DNA from: Kineosporia babensis
GTDB taxonomy: Bacteria > Actinomycetota > Actinomycetes > Actinomycetales > Kineosporiaceae
Direction: 5' to 3'
Length of the DNA: 64,000 nt
Assembly: GCF_021129305.1 (NCBI RefSeq)
Contig: NZ_JAJOMB010000010.1
Location: forward strand, 124,001 to 188,000
Shown here: piece by piece, positions 1-9,006 of the stretch
Layout: the number at the start of each line of letters is the position of its first letter
Numbering within the stretch: position 1 is the first letter of the stretch
Notes under the pieces: generated by a model
Seen by the model: the letters and a program-made list of their open reading frames with translations, nothing else
The model's database searches: none
What the model was told of the DNA's origin: nothing
Position numbers and translations under genes: made by a program

Positions 1-37
1 CGGGGCCCCGTCGCCCTGGCCGGCTCGATGATCTTGC

Positions 38-1609
38 TCAGTGCAGGATCCCAGGAAGCAGCCCGGCGATCACCTCGGCGCCCACGGACAGTCCGAGACA
101 ACCGGCGGCTGCTCCCCCGAGCACGATCCCCTCAGCGGGACGAAGCCGCCACCGGGGCGCACTGCGGTCACCGGGTGCGACCAGTAGCGCGACCCAGCGT
201 AAGTAGTAGGCCAGCGCCAGGGCGACGTTGAGGGCGGCGATCACCGCGACCGGCCAGACCTCGGCGTCGACCACCGGGCGCAGCGCCACCACCTTGGCGA
301 TCAGGCCCATCACGCCCGGCGGGAGGCCGGCCAGGCAGAGCAGGGCGAAGGCCAGGACGGCGCTGGCCACCGGCTCGGTCCGGCTCAGGCCGCGGTAGGT
401 CTGGAGGGTGTGCTCCTCCCCCGAGCGGTGGTGCCGGGCCACCAGCACCACCACGGCGAACACGGCCAGACTGGCCACCACGTAGGCCAGGAGGTAGCCG
501 ATCGCGCCGGCGGTGGCTTCGCGAACGCTGTCGCGGGAGGGGCCGGCCGCGGCGAAGGGCAGCATTACCCAGCCGGCCTGCGCGACGGTGGACCAGGCCA
601 GCAGGCGCACGGCCACGTTCTGGCGCAGGGCGATCAGGTTGCCCACGGTCATGGTGAGCACGGCGAGGATGCCGATCAGCGGGGCCCAGGCCTCGTGCAG
701 CGCGGGCAGGCCGATGCCCAGCAGGACCACGGCGGCGCTGACCCCGGCGGCTTTCGAGACGGTGGACAGGAACGCGGCGATCGGCAGGGGCGCCCCGGCG
801 TAGGTGTCCGGGGTCCACATGTGGAAGGGCACCAGCGAGACCTTGAACCCGATGCCGGCCAGGCTCAGGACGGCCCCGGCCACCGCCACGACCAGCACCG
901 GCCGGTCCGGTCCGGCGGCCAGCACGTCGGCGATCCGGAACAGGTAGAGCGAACCGGTGGCCAGGAAGAGCAGGCCGATGCCGAGCAGGAGCATGCCGAG
1001 CGAGGCGATCGCGGTGAGCAACATGGTCACCGCGGCCTGGGCCCCCTGGGCGTCGCGGCGCAGGGCGATCAGGCCGATGGTGGGCAGGGTGGCGGTCTCC
1101 AGGGCGACGGTGAGGGTGGCCAGGTCGCGGGCCCCGGCCAGGGCGGTGGCCCCGGCGACGGTGGCCAGGAGCAGGGTGTGGTGGGCGGTGCGGTCCTTGG
1201 CGCCGGGGCCGTTGAGGGCCAGGAGCAGGCAGGCCACCGCGCCGAGCAGGACGATGCCCTGGACCGCGAGGGTCAGGTCGGAGACCACGTAGGAGCAGCC
1301 GAAGCCGAACTCGGCCGGGCTCAGCGATTCCGGCAGCCGGGTCGGGCCGGTCTGCCCGGTGGTCACCACGAAACCGCCGGAGCAGGCCGTGTTCCGGTCC
1401 TCGCCGTCCAGCGCCAGGTAGGCCACCCCGCCGGCCGCGGTCAGCAGACCGGCGAGGCCGATCAGGTCGGAGGGCAGGCGCAGCCCGGGCCGCAGAGCGT
1501 CGGCGAGCAGGATCAGCAGCAGGGCCACCACCGGGGCGATCACCGGCAGCAGGGCCACCAGGTCGATCGAGGGAACTCCGGTCAGGCGGGCGGAGGTCTC
1601 GGTCAGCAT
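38..1609 (-). CDS. nuoN: NADH-quinone oxidoreductase subunit N (second nuo set)
   Basis: Antiporter-like proton-pumping membrane subunit of Complex I, 523 aa, almost entirely hydrophobic helices. The family signature is visible around the MWTPDTYAGAP segment and the central GIGFKVSLVPFH lysine-bearing helix. A longer open frame continues upstream, but the ATG at 1609 is preferred. It shares one base with the nuoM stop (TGATG), and the upstream extension is Arg/Pro/Gly-rich shadow sequence over nuoM. It is the last gene of the nuoIJKLMN run. Only 37 bases follow its stop, so its terminator is not visible. The call is firm; membership in the second rather than the complete set follows from position. 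Confidence 0.93.
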   Translation of the reverse strand: MLTETSARLTGVPSIDLVALLPVIAPVVALLLILLADALRPGLRLPSDLIGLAGLLTAAGGVAYLALDGEDRNTACSGGFVVTTGQTGPTRLPESLSPAEFGFGCSYVVSDLTLAVQGIVLLGAVACLLLALNGPGAKDRTAHHTLLLATVAGATALAGARDLATLTVALETATLPTIGLIALRRDAQGAQAAVTMLLTAIASLGMLLLGIGLLFLATGSLYLFRIADVLAAGPDRPVLVVAVAGAVLSLAGIGFKVSLVPFHMWTPDTYAGAPLPIAAFLSTVSKAAGVSAAVVLLGIGLPALHEAWAPLIGILAVLTMTVGNLIALRQNVAVRLLAWSTVAQAGWVMLPFAAAGPSRDSVREATAGAIGYLLAYVVASLAVFAVVVLVARHHRSGEEHTLQTYRGLSRTEPVASAVLAFALLCLAGLPPGVMGLIAKVVALRPVVDAEVWPVAVIAALNVALALAYYLRWVALLVAPGDRSAPRWRLRPAEGIVLGGAAAGCLGLSVGAEVIAGLLPGILH

Positions 1610-3120
1610 CACGGGACCGCTCCCCCGCCGGGCAGAAGCAGCCGGACCACTCCGGCGGTGGCGCCCAGCAGCGGGCCGGGCACCAGGCCGAGCCCGACCG
1701 TGGCCAGGACCAGCGGCATCATGGTCACCGTCTCGTGTCGAGTTGCGTCCGGGCCCTGGCCCGGTTCGGGGCGGCCTTGCCAGAGCACTCTCAGCACCCG
1801 CAGCCAGTAGGCCGCGGCGATCACGGTCCCGGCTGCGGCGATCACGGCGAACGGACGATTGAGCATCCCGAGCCCGCTGGACTGCCAGGCCCCGGCGACG
1901 GCCAGCAGCTCGCCCCAGAACACGGCCAGGCCCGGCAGGCCCAGACCGGCCACCGCGCCGAAGGTCAGCAGCCAGCCCAGCCGGGGCATCCGGTCGCGCA
2001 GGCCGGGGCCGAGCTGCTGCAGGTCGGAGCTGTGCTGCCGGTCCTTCAGCGCCCCGACCACGAAGAACAGCAACGCGCTGACCACCCCGTGGGCGATGTT
2101 GGCGAACAGTGCTCCCTGCAGGCCGGTCGGGGTCATCGAGGCCACGCCGAGCAGGACGAAACCCATGTGCGCCACCGAGGAGAGGGCCACCAACCGCTTC
2201 AGGTCGCGCTCCACCAGGCAGGCCAGCCCGGCCCAGACGATGCCCGTCACGGCGAAACCGCCCAGCCAGGGGGCCACGTTCGCCATCCCCGCCGGAAGGA
2301 TCGGTACCGCCACCCGCACCAGGCCGTACGTACCGAGCTTCAGCAGTACCCCGGCCAGCAGCACCGACCCCGTGGTGGGAGCGATGGTGTGGGCCGGGGG
2401 CAGCCAGGTGTGCAGCGGCCACATCGGGGTTTTCACCGCCAGGCCGATCACGATCAGCACCGCCGCCACGGTCTGCGTGGTCGCCGACAGGCCGGCGCCG
2501 CCCCGCTGGATCAGTTCGGTGATGTCGGAGGTGCCGGTCCGGGTGATCACCAGGATGATCCCGAGCAGCATGACCGCCGAGCCGGCCGCGGTGTAGAGCA
2601 CGAAACGGGCCGCCGCGTTGGCCGGCTGGCCCTCCTGCCGGCCGTCGCCCCAGACCCCGATCACGAACCACATCGGGATCAGCACGGTCTCGAAGGCGAC
2701 GAAGAACAGCAGCAGGTCGAGCGCGGTGAAGGTGGCGATGGCGCCGCCGGTGACGGTGAGCACGCAGACCACCAGCAGCCGGTCGGGTTCGGCCCGGGTC
2801 AGGTGCAGGCAGGTCAGCACGGCCAGCAGGGCGGTGAGCAGAACCAGTGGTGTGCTCACCCCGTCGAGCCCGAGGGAGGCTTCCAGGCCGAGCGCGGAGA
2901 TCCAGTCGGTCCGGGCCTGCAACTGCATCCGGCCGAACCCGCGATCCCAGGTGACGAAGGCGGCCAGCAGGGAGAGCAGCAGGGTGACGCCGCCGATCGC
3001 GGTGCCGATCCAGGCCGCCAGTCGGTCAGACAGCAGGGGTACGGCGAGCAGCACCAGGGCGCCGGCCAGCGGAAGCAACACCAGAACCGGCAGCAGCCAG
3101 GTGTATCCGGTCCCCGTCAT
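1609..3120 (-). CDS. nuoM: NADH-quinone oxidoreductase subunit M (second nuo set)
   Basis: Proton-pumping antiporter-like subunit of Complex I, 503 aa, the usual length. Conserved elements include FVAFETVLIPMWF with the helix-5 glutamate, KTPMWPLHTWLPPAHT with the pumping lysine, and the HMGFVLLG stretch. It overlaps nuoL by 4 bases (ATGA) and nuoN by 1 base, so translation is probably coupled. All hydrophobic helices appear intact, with no frameshift. It differs clearly in sequence from the nuoM copy at 29722-31245, so the two are old paralogues and not a recent duplication. Confidence 0.95.
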   Translation of the reverse strand: MTGTGYTWLLPVLVLLPLAGALVLLAVPLLSDRLAAWIGTAIGGVTLLLSLLAAFVTWDRGFGRMQLQARTDWISALGLEASLGLDGVSTPLVLLTALLAVLTCLHLTRAEPDRLLVVCVLTVTGGAIATFTALDLLLFFVAFETVLIPMWFVIGVWGDGRQEGQPANAAARFVLYTAAGSAVMLLGIILVITRTGTSDITELIQRGGAGLSATTQTVAAVLIVIGLAVKTPMWPLHTWLPPAHTIAPTTGSVLLAGVLLKLGTYGLVRVAVPILPAGMANVAPWLGGFAVTGIVWAGLACLVERDLKRLVALSSVAHMGFVLLGVASMTPTGLQGALFANIAHGVVSALLFFVVGALKDRQHSSDLQQLGPGLRDRMPRLGWLLTFGAVAGLGLPGLAVFWGELLAVAGAWQSSGLGMLNRPFAVIAAAGTVIAAAYWLRVLRVLWQGRPEPGQGPDATRHETVTMMPLVLATVGLGLVPGPLLGATAGVVRLLLPGGGAVP

Positions 3121-4994
3121 ACCAGCGCCATCCCTGCCACCGTGATCACGACCGCGCCGACGAAGACCCAGGCCGCGTAGGCCGAGGCCAGACCGGTCTG
3201 GGCCAGGCGAAGAAGTTTTCCGGCGATCGTCGTTGTCGGGCCGGTCGCCCGTACATAGGCGTCGATCACATCGTGCTCAGCGGCCTTGACCACCGTGGCC
3301 AGCCAGAACACCGGACGGACCACGAGTACCCGGATCACCCGGTCGAAGCCGAACGCATCCAGCAGTACCGTCTGCGCTCGCGCCGGGAGGGCGGTTGCGA
3401 TGTCTGCCGTGCCGAGTCGCGGGGCCGCCAATGCTGCCGCGACAGCGCAAATCGCCAGCAGAGCGCCGGTGATCGCGGTTCCGGGCTGGATGTGCAACCC
3501 GTGCAGCACTTCCGGCGGCCACAGGAGCAGGACGCCGAACGCCACGCTCGGAACGGCCAGGAGGTACAGCGGGAACACCATGGCCGCGGGCAAGTGGTGC
3601 GGGGCTGGGGACAGCTGCGTTCGTCCCATCGCCACGATCGACCACGCGCGCCCCGCGTACAGACCTGTCAGCACGATCGTCGCTACCCCCGCGACCAGAA
3701 CCATCCAGCCCACCCAGGTCCCGGCGTGCGCTGCCTCTTCTGCCGCACCGAGCACCGCCTCCTTGGACCAGAAGCCGCCGAAGGGCGGGACTCCGGCCAA
3801 TCCCAGGAGACCGATGCCGAAGAGCACGGCCAGACTTCGGTGGGTACGCCAGAGCCCGCCCATGTCAGCGAGCGCGGTGGAGCCGACGATGTGAACCACG
3901 CAACCGGCGGCCAGGAACAGCAGGGCCTTGAAAGCGCCGTGGGACAGCAGATGTGCCACCCCGGGAGCAGCCAGGCCCACGGGGTCGCCGGAACCCAGCT
4001 CCCGGTCGGAGGCCACGCAGACCGCGGCGAGCATGTACGCGACCTGGCTGATCGTGGAGTACGCGAGCAGACGTTTGAGGTCGGTCTGGGCCAGCGCCGC
4101 CAACGCCGCGCCGACCATGCTCACCGACGCCAGCACCGCGCCGATCTGAAGGGCTCCGGGGGCCGTCAGGAACAGCGGGAGCATCCGGGCCACCAGGAAC
4201 ACGCCGGCCACCACCATCGTGGCCGCGTGAATGAGCGCGGAGACGGGGGTAGGGCCCTCCATCGCATCCGGCAGCCAGGTGTGCAGCGGGAACTGGGCCG
4301 ACTTGCCCACCACTGCGGCCAGCAGCAGAAGCACCGCGGTAACCGCCGTCCCGTGGCCGATCTCGTTCTCGGCCGCCGCCCGGTTCAGCTCCGCGATCGA
4401 CGTGGTGCCCGCCCCCGCGATCAGCACCACCACGGCCAGCACCAGGCCGATGTCGCCGGTCCGGGTGATCAGGAAGGCCTTGACCGCGGCGGCCCGGGCC
4501 GCGGCGCGCTCGCTGTGGTGGCCCACCAGCAGGTACGAGGCCAGGCCCATGACCTCCCAGCCGATCAGCAGCAGGACCAGGTCGCCGGCGTGGATCACCA
4601 GCATCATCGCGGCGGTGAACATCGAGACGGTGGCCGCGTAGGCGCGGTAGCGGGTCGGGGTCTCGGCGGTGCCCTCGCCCTGGAAGTAGGCGGTGGAGTA
4701 GATCTGCACGCAGAGCGCGACCAGGGCCACCATCACCGCGACCACTGCGGAGAGCTGGTCCGAGCGCAGGTCCAGGCCGATGGTGATGCTGCCGAGCTGA
4801 GCGCTGCCGAGCAGACCGATCGAGGAGACCGGGCCGTCGGTGCTCACCAGGGTCAGCTCGGCGATCGCCGCGATCAGCGCGCCGGCCGATCCGAGAACGG
4901 CCCAGTCGGCGGCCCAGCTGCGCTTCGTCAGCAGGCCGAACACCGCGGCGGCGGCCGGGAGCAGGACCGCGAGCAGGGCGGCGGATTCGGTCAT
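3117..4994 (-). CDS. nuoL: NADH-quinone oxidoreductase subunit L (second nuo set)
   Basis: Largest antiporter-like membrane subunit of Complex I, 625 aa. Recognisable features are WEVMGLASYLLVGHH, the [31 protein letters not shown] region with the conserved lysine and histidines, and a long hydrophobic C-terminal tail as expected for the lateral helix of NuoL. It overlaps nuoK and nuoM by 4 bases on each side. The copy in the complete operon (31266-33191) is 641 aa with the same motifs, so both assemblies should keep the distal pumping module. Confidence 0.95.
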   Translation of the reverse strand: MTESAALLAVLLPAAAAVFGLLTKRSWAADWAVLGSAGALIAAIAELTLVSTDGPVSSIGLLGSAQLGSITIGLDLRSDQLSAVVAVMVALVALCVQIYSTAYFQGEGTAETPTRYRAYAATVSMFTAAMMLVIHAGDLVLLLIGWEVMGLASYLLVGHHSERAAARAAAVKAFLITRTGDIGLVLAVVVLIAGAGTTSIAELNRAAAENEIGHGTAVTAVLLLLAAVVGKSAQFPLHTWLPDAMEGPTPVSALIHAATMVVAGVFLVARMLPLFLTAPGALQIGAVLASVSMVGAALAALAQTDLKRLLAYSTISQVAYMLAAVCVASDRELGSGDPVGLAAPGVAHLLSHGAFKALLFLAAGCVVHIVGSTALADMGGLWRTHRSLAVLFGIGLLGLAGVPPFGGFWSKEAVLGAAEEAAHAGTWVGWMVLVAGVATIVLTGLYAGRAWSIVAMGRTQLSPAPHHLPAAMVFPLYLLAVPSVAFGVLLLWPPEVLHGLHIQPGTAITGALLAICAVAAALAAPRLGTADIATALPARAQTVLLDAFGFDRVIRVLVVRPVFWLATVVKAAEHDVIDAYVRATGPTTTIAGKLLRLAQTGLASAYAAWVFVGAVVITVAGMALV

Positions 4995-5392
4995 TGCCCG
5001 TTGGCCTTCGCGGTCTGAGGGGTTTCGGTGTACGTGGCCGAGGCCTCACCGAGTTCTTGCACGGCGGTCAGCTCCACGGTTCCGCGGGCCCGGAACAGCA
5101 ACAGGACGATGGCCAGGGCCACGCCGATCTCGGCGGCTGCGATGGTGATCACGAAGATCGCCATGCTCTGGCCCGGGATCAGCGGGTCCTGGACCTGGCC
5201 GGTGGCCTGGCCCAGGGCGGCCAGCCCGCCCGCGGGCAGCGTCGAGGCCGCCACCAGCAGCAGGTTGGCCGCGTTGAGCAGGAGTTCCGCGCCGATCAGG
5301 ACGAGGACGGCGTTGCGGCGGGCGAGGATTCCGTAGACGCCCAGGCCGGCCAGGACCGAGGCCAGGACGAGCGGGCCGAGCAGGTGGATCAT
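4991..5392 (-). CDS. nuoK: NADH-quinone oxidoreductase subunit K (second nuo set)
   Basis: Small three-helix Complex I membrane subunit, 133 aa. The GAELLLNAANLLLVA helix carries the conserved membrane glutamate of NuoK, and a second acidic helix (AAAEIGVALAIVLLLF) follows. Compared with the 99-aa copy in the complete operon, it has a longer polar C-terminal tail of about 25 residues and a longer loop between helices 2 and 3. It overlaps nuoJ and nuoL by 4 bases each. Confidence 0.95.
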   Translation of the reverse strand: MIHLLGPLVLASVLAGLGVYGILARRNAVLVLIGAELLLNAANLLLVAASTLPAGGLAALGQATGQVQDPLIPGQSMAIFVITIAAAEIGVALAIVLLLFRARGTVELTAVQELGEASATYTETPQTAKANGQ

Positions 5393-5922
5393 CTGGTTCC
5401 GTCCTCGTCCCGCTTACGGTCGGCCGGTCTGCGGGACACCGCGATCGCGGCCACCAGGGCGGCGAGCAGCAGCACGGAGAGCAGTTCGAACGGCAGCAGC
5501 CAGCCCGAGAACACCGCCTCACCGATCGGTTTGGCGCCGCCCTGGCCGGAGCGGACCTGAACCTCGGTGCCCCCTACGGCATAGATCAACGTGCCAGCCA
5601 GGATTCCCCCCACGGCGAGGCCGGCCGCTCCCGCCGCCAGTTTCTGCAGCGGGGGTCCGTTCAGCCGCGGGCTGGGGTCTACCGGGGCGCGGGTCAGCAT
5701 CAAGGCGAAGATGACCAGGACAACCACGGCCCCGACGTAGACCAGAATCTGGACCAGAGCAACGACTTCCGCGCCCAGCACCAGATAGACGCCCGCCAGG
5801 GAACCCAGACAGACCACGAGCCAAAGCGCGCAGTGCACCACCCGCGGGCTGGTCACCGCCAGTAGCCCGGAGGCGCCGCCGAGGACAGCCAAGGCGATGA
5901 ACAGCACCTCGAGACCGCTCAC
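5389..5922 (-). CDS. nuoJ: NADH-quinone oxidoreductase subunit J (second nuo set)
   Basis: Complex I membrane subunit J, 177 aa, with five predicted hydrophobic helices and the conserved [21 protein letters not shown] segment that contains the pi-bulge helix of the family. It is much shorter than the 305-aa NuoJ of the complete operon because it lacks the polar C-terminal extension. Its start overlaps the nuoI stop by 4 bases. The sequence gives the assignment directly; assembly with the NuoABCH products at 13-16 kb is inferred. Confidence 0.93.
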   Translation of the reverse strand: MSGLEVLFIALAVLGGASGLLAVTSPRVVHCALWLVVCLGSLAGVYLVLGAEVVALVQILVYVGAVVVLVIFALMLTRAPVDPSPRLNGPPLQKLAAGAAGLAVGGILAGTLIYAVGGTEVQVRSGQGGAKPIGEAVFSGWLLPFELLSVLLLAALVAAIAVSRRPADRKRDEDGTR

Positions 5923-6626
5923 CGGTCGCTCCGGCTCTCGGGCGGCTCGGGTGGCTCGGTGGTTTCGTTCGATTGAGGACGAGGGGGGCCGGCATCGGTG
6001 CCGACCGGGTCGGGCTCGATCTCCACCGCCCGCTCAGCTTCGGACTGAGCTGCCTCGTACGCGGCGATCGCCTTCTCCGCGGCGGCGCGGGCCACTCCTA
6101 CTTCCTTGGCCTCGACCGACCCCGGATCCGGCAGGGGCGGGGGCGGCACGCTGGCCATCCAGCTCTCCAGCCGGTCGCTCTCGTGCAGCAGGTCGCGGAT
6201 GTCGAACTCCGCGTACTCGAACTCCGGGCTCCAGAACAGCGCGTCGAACGGGCAGACCTCGATGCAGATGCCGCAGTACATGCACAGCGAGAAGTCGATC
6301 GCGAAGCGGTCCAGCATGTTCTTCTGCCGGGCGCGTCCGCCGGTCTCGGCCGCCGGAACCTCTTCCTTGTGCGACTCGATGTAGATGCACCAGTCCGGAC
6401 ACTCCCGGGCGCAGAGCATGCAGCTGGTGCAGTTCTCGGCCAGCAGCGCGATCACCCCGCGGCTGCGCGGCGGCAGATCGGGCCGGACATCGGGGTACTC
6501 GGCGGTGTGGGTGTGCCGGACCAGCGCCCGCGCGGTGGTGGCCAGCCCGGAGACCAGCCCCCGGCCGAGACCGGGCCGACGGTCGCCGGCGGGGTGGTCC
6601 GCGCCGTGCTGCGGTTCGGAGGTCAC
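5919..6626 (-). CDS. nuoI: NADH-quinone oxidoreductase subunit I, 2x[4Fe-4S] (second nuo set)
   Basis: Ferredoxin-like subunit that passes electrons toward the N2 cluster, 235 aa. Two 4Fe-4S motifs are complete: Cys66/69/72 plus Cys76, and Cys115/118/121 plus Cys125. A Glu/Pro-rich disordered tail follows from about residue 150. Because this set has no NuoE/F/G, NuoI is the likely entry point for ferredoxin electrons (inference). It is first in the minus-strand nuoIJKLMN run and lies 58 bases downstream of the TetR gene on the same strand, so the promoter may be in this gap or upstream of tetR. Confidence 0.95.
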   Translation of the reverse strand: MTSEPQHGADHPAGDRRPGLGRGLVSGLATTARALVRHTHTAEYPDVRPDLPPRSRGVIALLAENCTSCMLCARECPDWCIYIESHKEEVPAAETGGRARQKNMLDRFAIDFSLCMYCGICIEVCPFDALFWSPEFEYAEFDIRDLLHESDRLESWMASVPPPPLPDPGSVEAKEVGVARAAAEKAIAAYEAAQSEAERAVEIEPDPVGTDAGPPRPQSNETTEPPEPPESRSDR

Positions 6627-6684
6627 CGCTGCATCTTGCCGTGTTTTGCGCGGGCAGGTGTGACCTGCGCGACGCCGAGTCGGC

Positions 6685-7308
6685 TCAGCGCTGGGCGGGT
6701 GGCATCAGCGAGACGCTCAGGCCCAGTTCCCGGGCCGCGTGCTCGTCCGCCCAGGCCCGGGCCCGGCCCCGCGAAAGAGTGCCTCTGACCTGCGCCGCCA
6801 CGATCAGGCCGTCGAGCTGGACACAGATCCGCAGCACCGTCTCGGCCGGGTCGGGGCAGTCGAACTCGCCCGCCTCCACCCCCTGGCTGACCAGCCGGGT
6901 CATGCCGTGCCGCCAGCGCTCGTCGTTGTGCCGGACCACCGCGCGGATCTCCTCGGTGTAGCGCCCCTCGGCCCAGGCGTCCACGTTGCGGGAGAAGACC
7001 TCGAGGTCGGCGGTCTCGGTGGCGATCTGCTGGTAGAGACCGATCACGTTGCGCAGCCGCTCGGCGTGCGAGCCCGGGCCGGCCACCACCGCCTCCATCG
7101 CCGCGAGCTCGCGCTCACCGGCCTGGGCAAATGCTTCCGACAACAGCCGTTCTTTGGAATCGAAATGATAAAAGACCAGGCCGGCGCTGATTCCGAGCTC
7201 CGCCGCGACATCGGCCACCCGGGTGCGCGCGAATCCCTTGCGCGAGATCACGGTGGCGGCGGCCCGGAGAATCTCCTCGCGCCGGATCCCTGCCTGCTGC
7301 CGTGCCAC
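6685..7308 (-). CDS. TetR-family transcriptional regulator
   Basis: DNA-binding repressor-type protein, 207 aa. The N-terminal helix-turn-helix spans about residues 10-55 ([19 protein letters not shown]... then the recognition helix ending in [12 protein letters not shown]), typical of TetR. The C-terminal ligand-binding part resembles the BetI-like group, with a trimming of [17 protein letters not shown]. It starts at GTG with an AGG-type ribosome site just upstream. It sits on the same strand upstream of nuoI, and a 786-base gene-free stretch precedes it, so it may control itself and the nuoI run. The ligand is unknown. Confidence 0.9.
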   Translation of the reverse strand: MARQQAGIRREEILRAAATVISRKGFARTRVADVAAELGISAGLVFYHFDSKERLLSEAFAQAGERELAAMEAVVAGPGSHAERLRNVIGLYQQIATETADLEVFSRNVDAWAEGRYTEEIRAVVRHNDERWRHGMTRLVSQGVEAGEFDCPDPAETVLRICVQLDGLIVAAQVRGTLSRGRARAWADEHAARELGLSVSLMPPAQR

Positions 7309-8094
7309 CTCACCGACCTCACGTGCGATCCCGACAAATACCCGGGCCGGAACCTGTCCGCCTCCGGCCGGAGGTCAATCTTTTCCGATTGCCGGCCGAA
7401 TCCGGCGATCGCCGAGGCGGCATAGCGGAAACCCGGCCCGATCGGCAGCGATATTAGCCGTACTCGCACCGCAGTTCCGGCGATTTACCTGAATCCGGCT
7501 CTTGAGCTGGCCGAATATCCGAATCGCGAACCCCGGCGATCAGTTCAGCGAGCCCGGGCGAATCAGATCCAGATCCGCACACGGCCGATTCGCCCGGGCC
7601 ATTGAGCCGGCACTCTGTGTCGCTGGTACCACAACTCAACGCAATCTCCTCTCCCGCCTCAAGCACGAACCGTCCCCGATGACGACCCGCACCCGACCGC
7701 CCGCCGGGAGCCATCGGCGCGCCCGTCGTCTCCCATTGGTGGCCCGGATCGGTTTTCCCTCCGGCATTCGGGCAATGCTCAGCACGGCTCGCGGCCCGCC
7801 CTTCAACTGCACCGAAAATCCATGCGCAGGAAATCCGCACTGCACCGACCGGAACGGCCACCGTCGCCGACCGCCACCCGAGCGCACCGCCGGTGCAGCG
7901 AAAGTGCGCCACAGATGCTCCGGTCCCGGCCCGACCAGGCCAATTGAACCTCCGGCCCCGAACCACCGGCGTCCTTAATCCCATTCATGACCTGGGCATT
8001 CCAGACTTTTCCCGGCACCTGTTCCCCAGGTCGGCGAATGCCCTCGTCGCTTCCGGGCGGTCCGATCGCGAGGCTTCTGGCAGTATTCGCATTT
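7309..8094. other. gene-free stretch between divergent tetR and VOC gene
   Basis: About 790 bases with noticeably lower GC and more AT-rich words than the flanking genes. Open frames here (for example 7502-7978 on the plus strand) have Arg/Pro-rich composition without domain-like hydrophobic patterning, so I do not call them genes. The stretch must hold the promoters of the divergent tetR and VOC genes. I see no clean inverted repeat, tRNA or transposase remnant. It could contain a decayed gene or a small RNA, neither of which I can show. Confidence 0.5.
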
Positions 8095-8469
8095 GTGGAA
8101 CGTGTGACGGGTATCGGAGGTGTGTTCTTCCGGAGCAGAGATCCGGAAGGGCTGGCCGCCTGGTACGAAGACCATCTCGGGGTGACTCCGGTGCCCCTGA
8201 CCTATGCCGAGGAGCCCTGGCATTCGCAGTCCGGGCCGACGGTGTTCGCCGCCTTCGCGGACGAGACCGACCACTTCGGCCGGCCCGCCCAGCAGTGGAT
8301 GGTGAATTTCCGGGTGCGCGACCTGGACGCGATGGTGCGGCAGCTGCGCGGTGCGGGAGTCCTGGTCGAGGTCGACCAGGAGGTGTACCCCAACGGGCGT
8401 TTCGCCAGGGTGTACGACCCTGAGGGCAACCCCGTGGAACTATGGGAGCCGTGCGCAACTCTCCCGTAA
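8095..8469 (+). CDS. VOC (glyoxalase/bleomycin-resistance fold) protein
   Basis: About 124 aa from a GTG at 8095; a second GTG lies at 8104, and an upstream ATG at 7987 would add a non-conserved Pro/Arg-rich leader. The body has the VOC pattern: GVFFRSRDPEGLAAWYEDHLGV at the start, a middle FRVRDLDAMVRQLRGAGV half, and a C-terminal RVYDPEGNPVELWEP with the metal-ligand glutamate. Such proteins act in glyoxalase, dioxygenase or antibiotic-binding roles. The substrate cannot be assigned. It overlaps the following GNAT gene by 28 bases, suggesting co-transcription. Confidence 0.85.
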   Translation: MERVTGIGGVFFRSRDPEGLAAWYEDHLGVTPVPLTYAEEPWHSQSGPTVFAAFADETDHFGRPAQQWMVNFRVRDLDAMVRQLRGAGVLVEVDQEVYPNGRFARVYDPEGNPVELWEPCATLP

Positions 8470-8933
8470 CCGATCTCGTCCTGCGCGAGGCACCGTTCGA
8501 CAGTCCCGAGGCGATCGCCCTGATCTCCGAGATCCAGCAGGAGTACGTGAACCGCTACGGCGGCCCGGACGACACCCCGGTGGTGGCTGCCGAGTTCAGC
8601 CCGCCCACCGGCCTGTTCGTCGTGGCCGAGGTGGGCGGGGAACTGGCCGGCTGTGTGGGACTGCGCTCGCACGTCATCGAGGGCGTGGAGTGCGCGGAGA
8701 TGAAGCGGCTGTACGTGCGCCCGGCGTTCCGGCGGCGGGGGCTGGCCCGCAAGCTGCTGGTGGGGGCGGAACAGCGGGCGGAGCTGCTGGGCTACCGTCG
8801 GCTGATTCTGGAGACGGGAGACCGCCAGCCCGAGGCGATCGCGTTGTACCGCAGCTCGGGTTATCAGCCCCACGCCGGTTTCGGCATCTACGCCGGCGAG
8901 GCCGGCTCACAGTACTTCGCCAAGGATCTCTGA
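8442..8933 (+). CDS. GNAT-family N-acetyltransferase
   Basis: 163-aa acyl-CoA-dependent acetyltransferase. The acetyl-CoA loop (motif A) is clear: AEMKRLYVRPAFRRRGLARKLL, with the RRRGLA pyrophosphate-binding turn. The C-terminal ALYRSSGYQPHAGFGIYAG motif B is also present. The ATG at 8442 lies inside the end of the VOC gene; a GTG at 8451 is an alternative start. A strong hairpin follows 9 bases after the stop. The acceptor substrate (small amine, antibiotic or peptide) is unknown. Confidence 0.88.
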   Translation: MGAVRNSPVTDLVLREAPFDSPEAIALISEIQQEYVNRYGGPDDTPVVAAEFSPPTGLFVVAEVGGELAGCVGLRSHVIEGVECAEMKRLYVRPAFRRRGLARKLLVGAEQRAELLGYRRLILETGDRQPEAIALYRSSGYQPHAGFGIYAGEAGSQYFAKDL

Positions 8934-8942
8934 ACCGCTTCG

Positions 8943-8995
8943 AACCAACAGGGGACGTCGACCGCGAGTGCCGCGGTCGACGTCCCCTGTTGGTT
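8943..8995. terminator. bidirectional hairpin, perfect 24-bp stem
   Basis: Bases 8943-8966 and 8972-8995 are exact reverse complements, with a 5-base loop. The structure lies exactly between the stops of the converging GNAT gene (+) and ABC ATPase gene (-). No long T tract follows, as is common for high-GC actinobacterial terminators. Function as a two-way terminator is inferred from position and stem strength. Confidence 0.8.
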
Positions 8996-9006
8996 GTCGT
9001 TGCCTT

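Noticed and set aside
7502-7978. 158-codon frame in the gene-free stretch
   Set aside because: Arg/Pro-rich without hydrophobic periodicity and no ribosome site.
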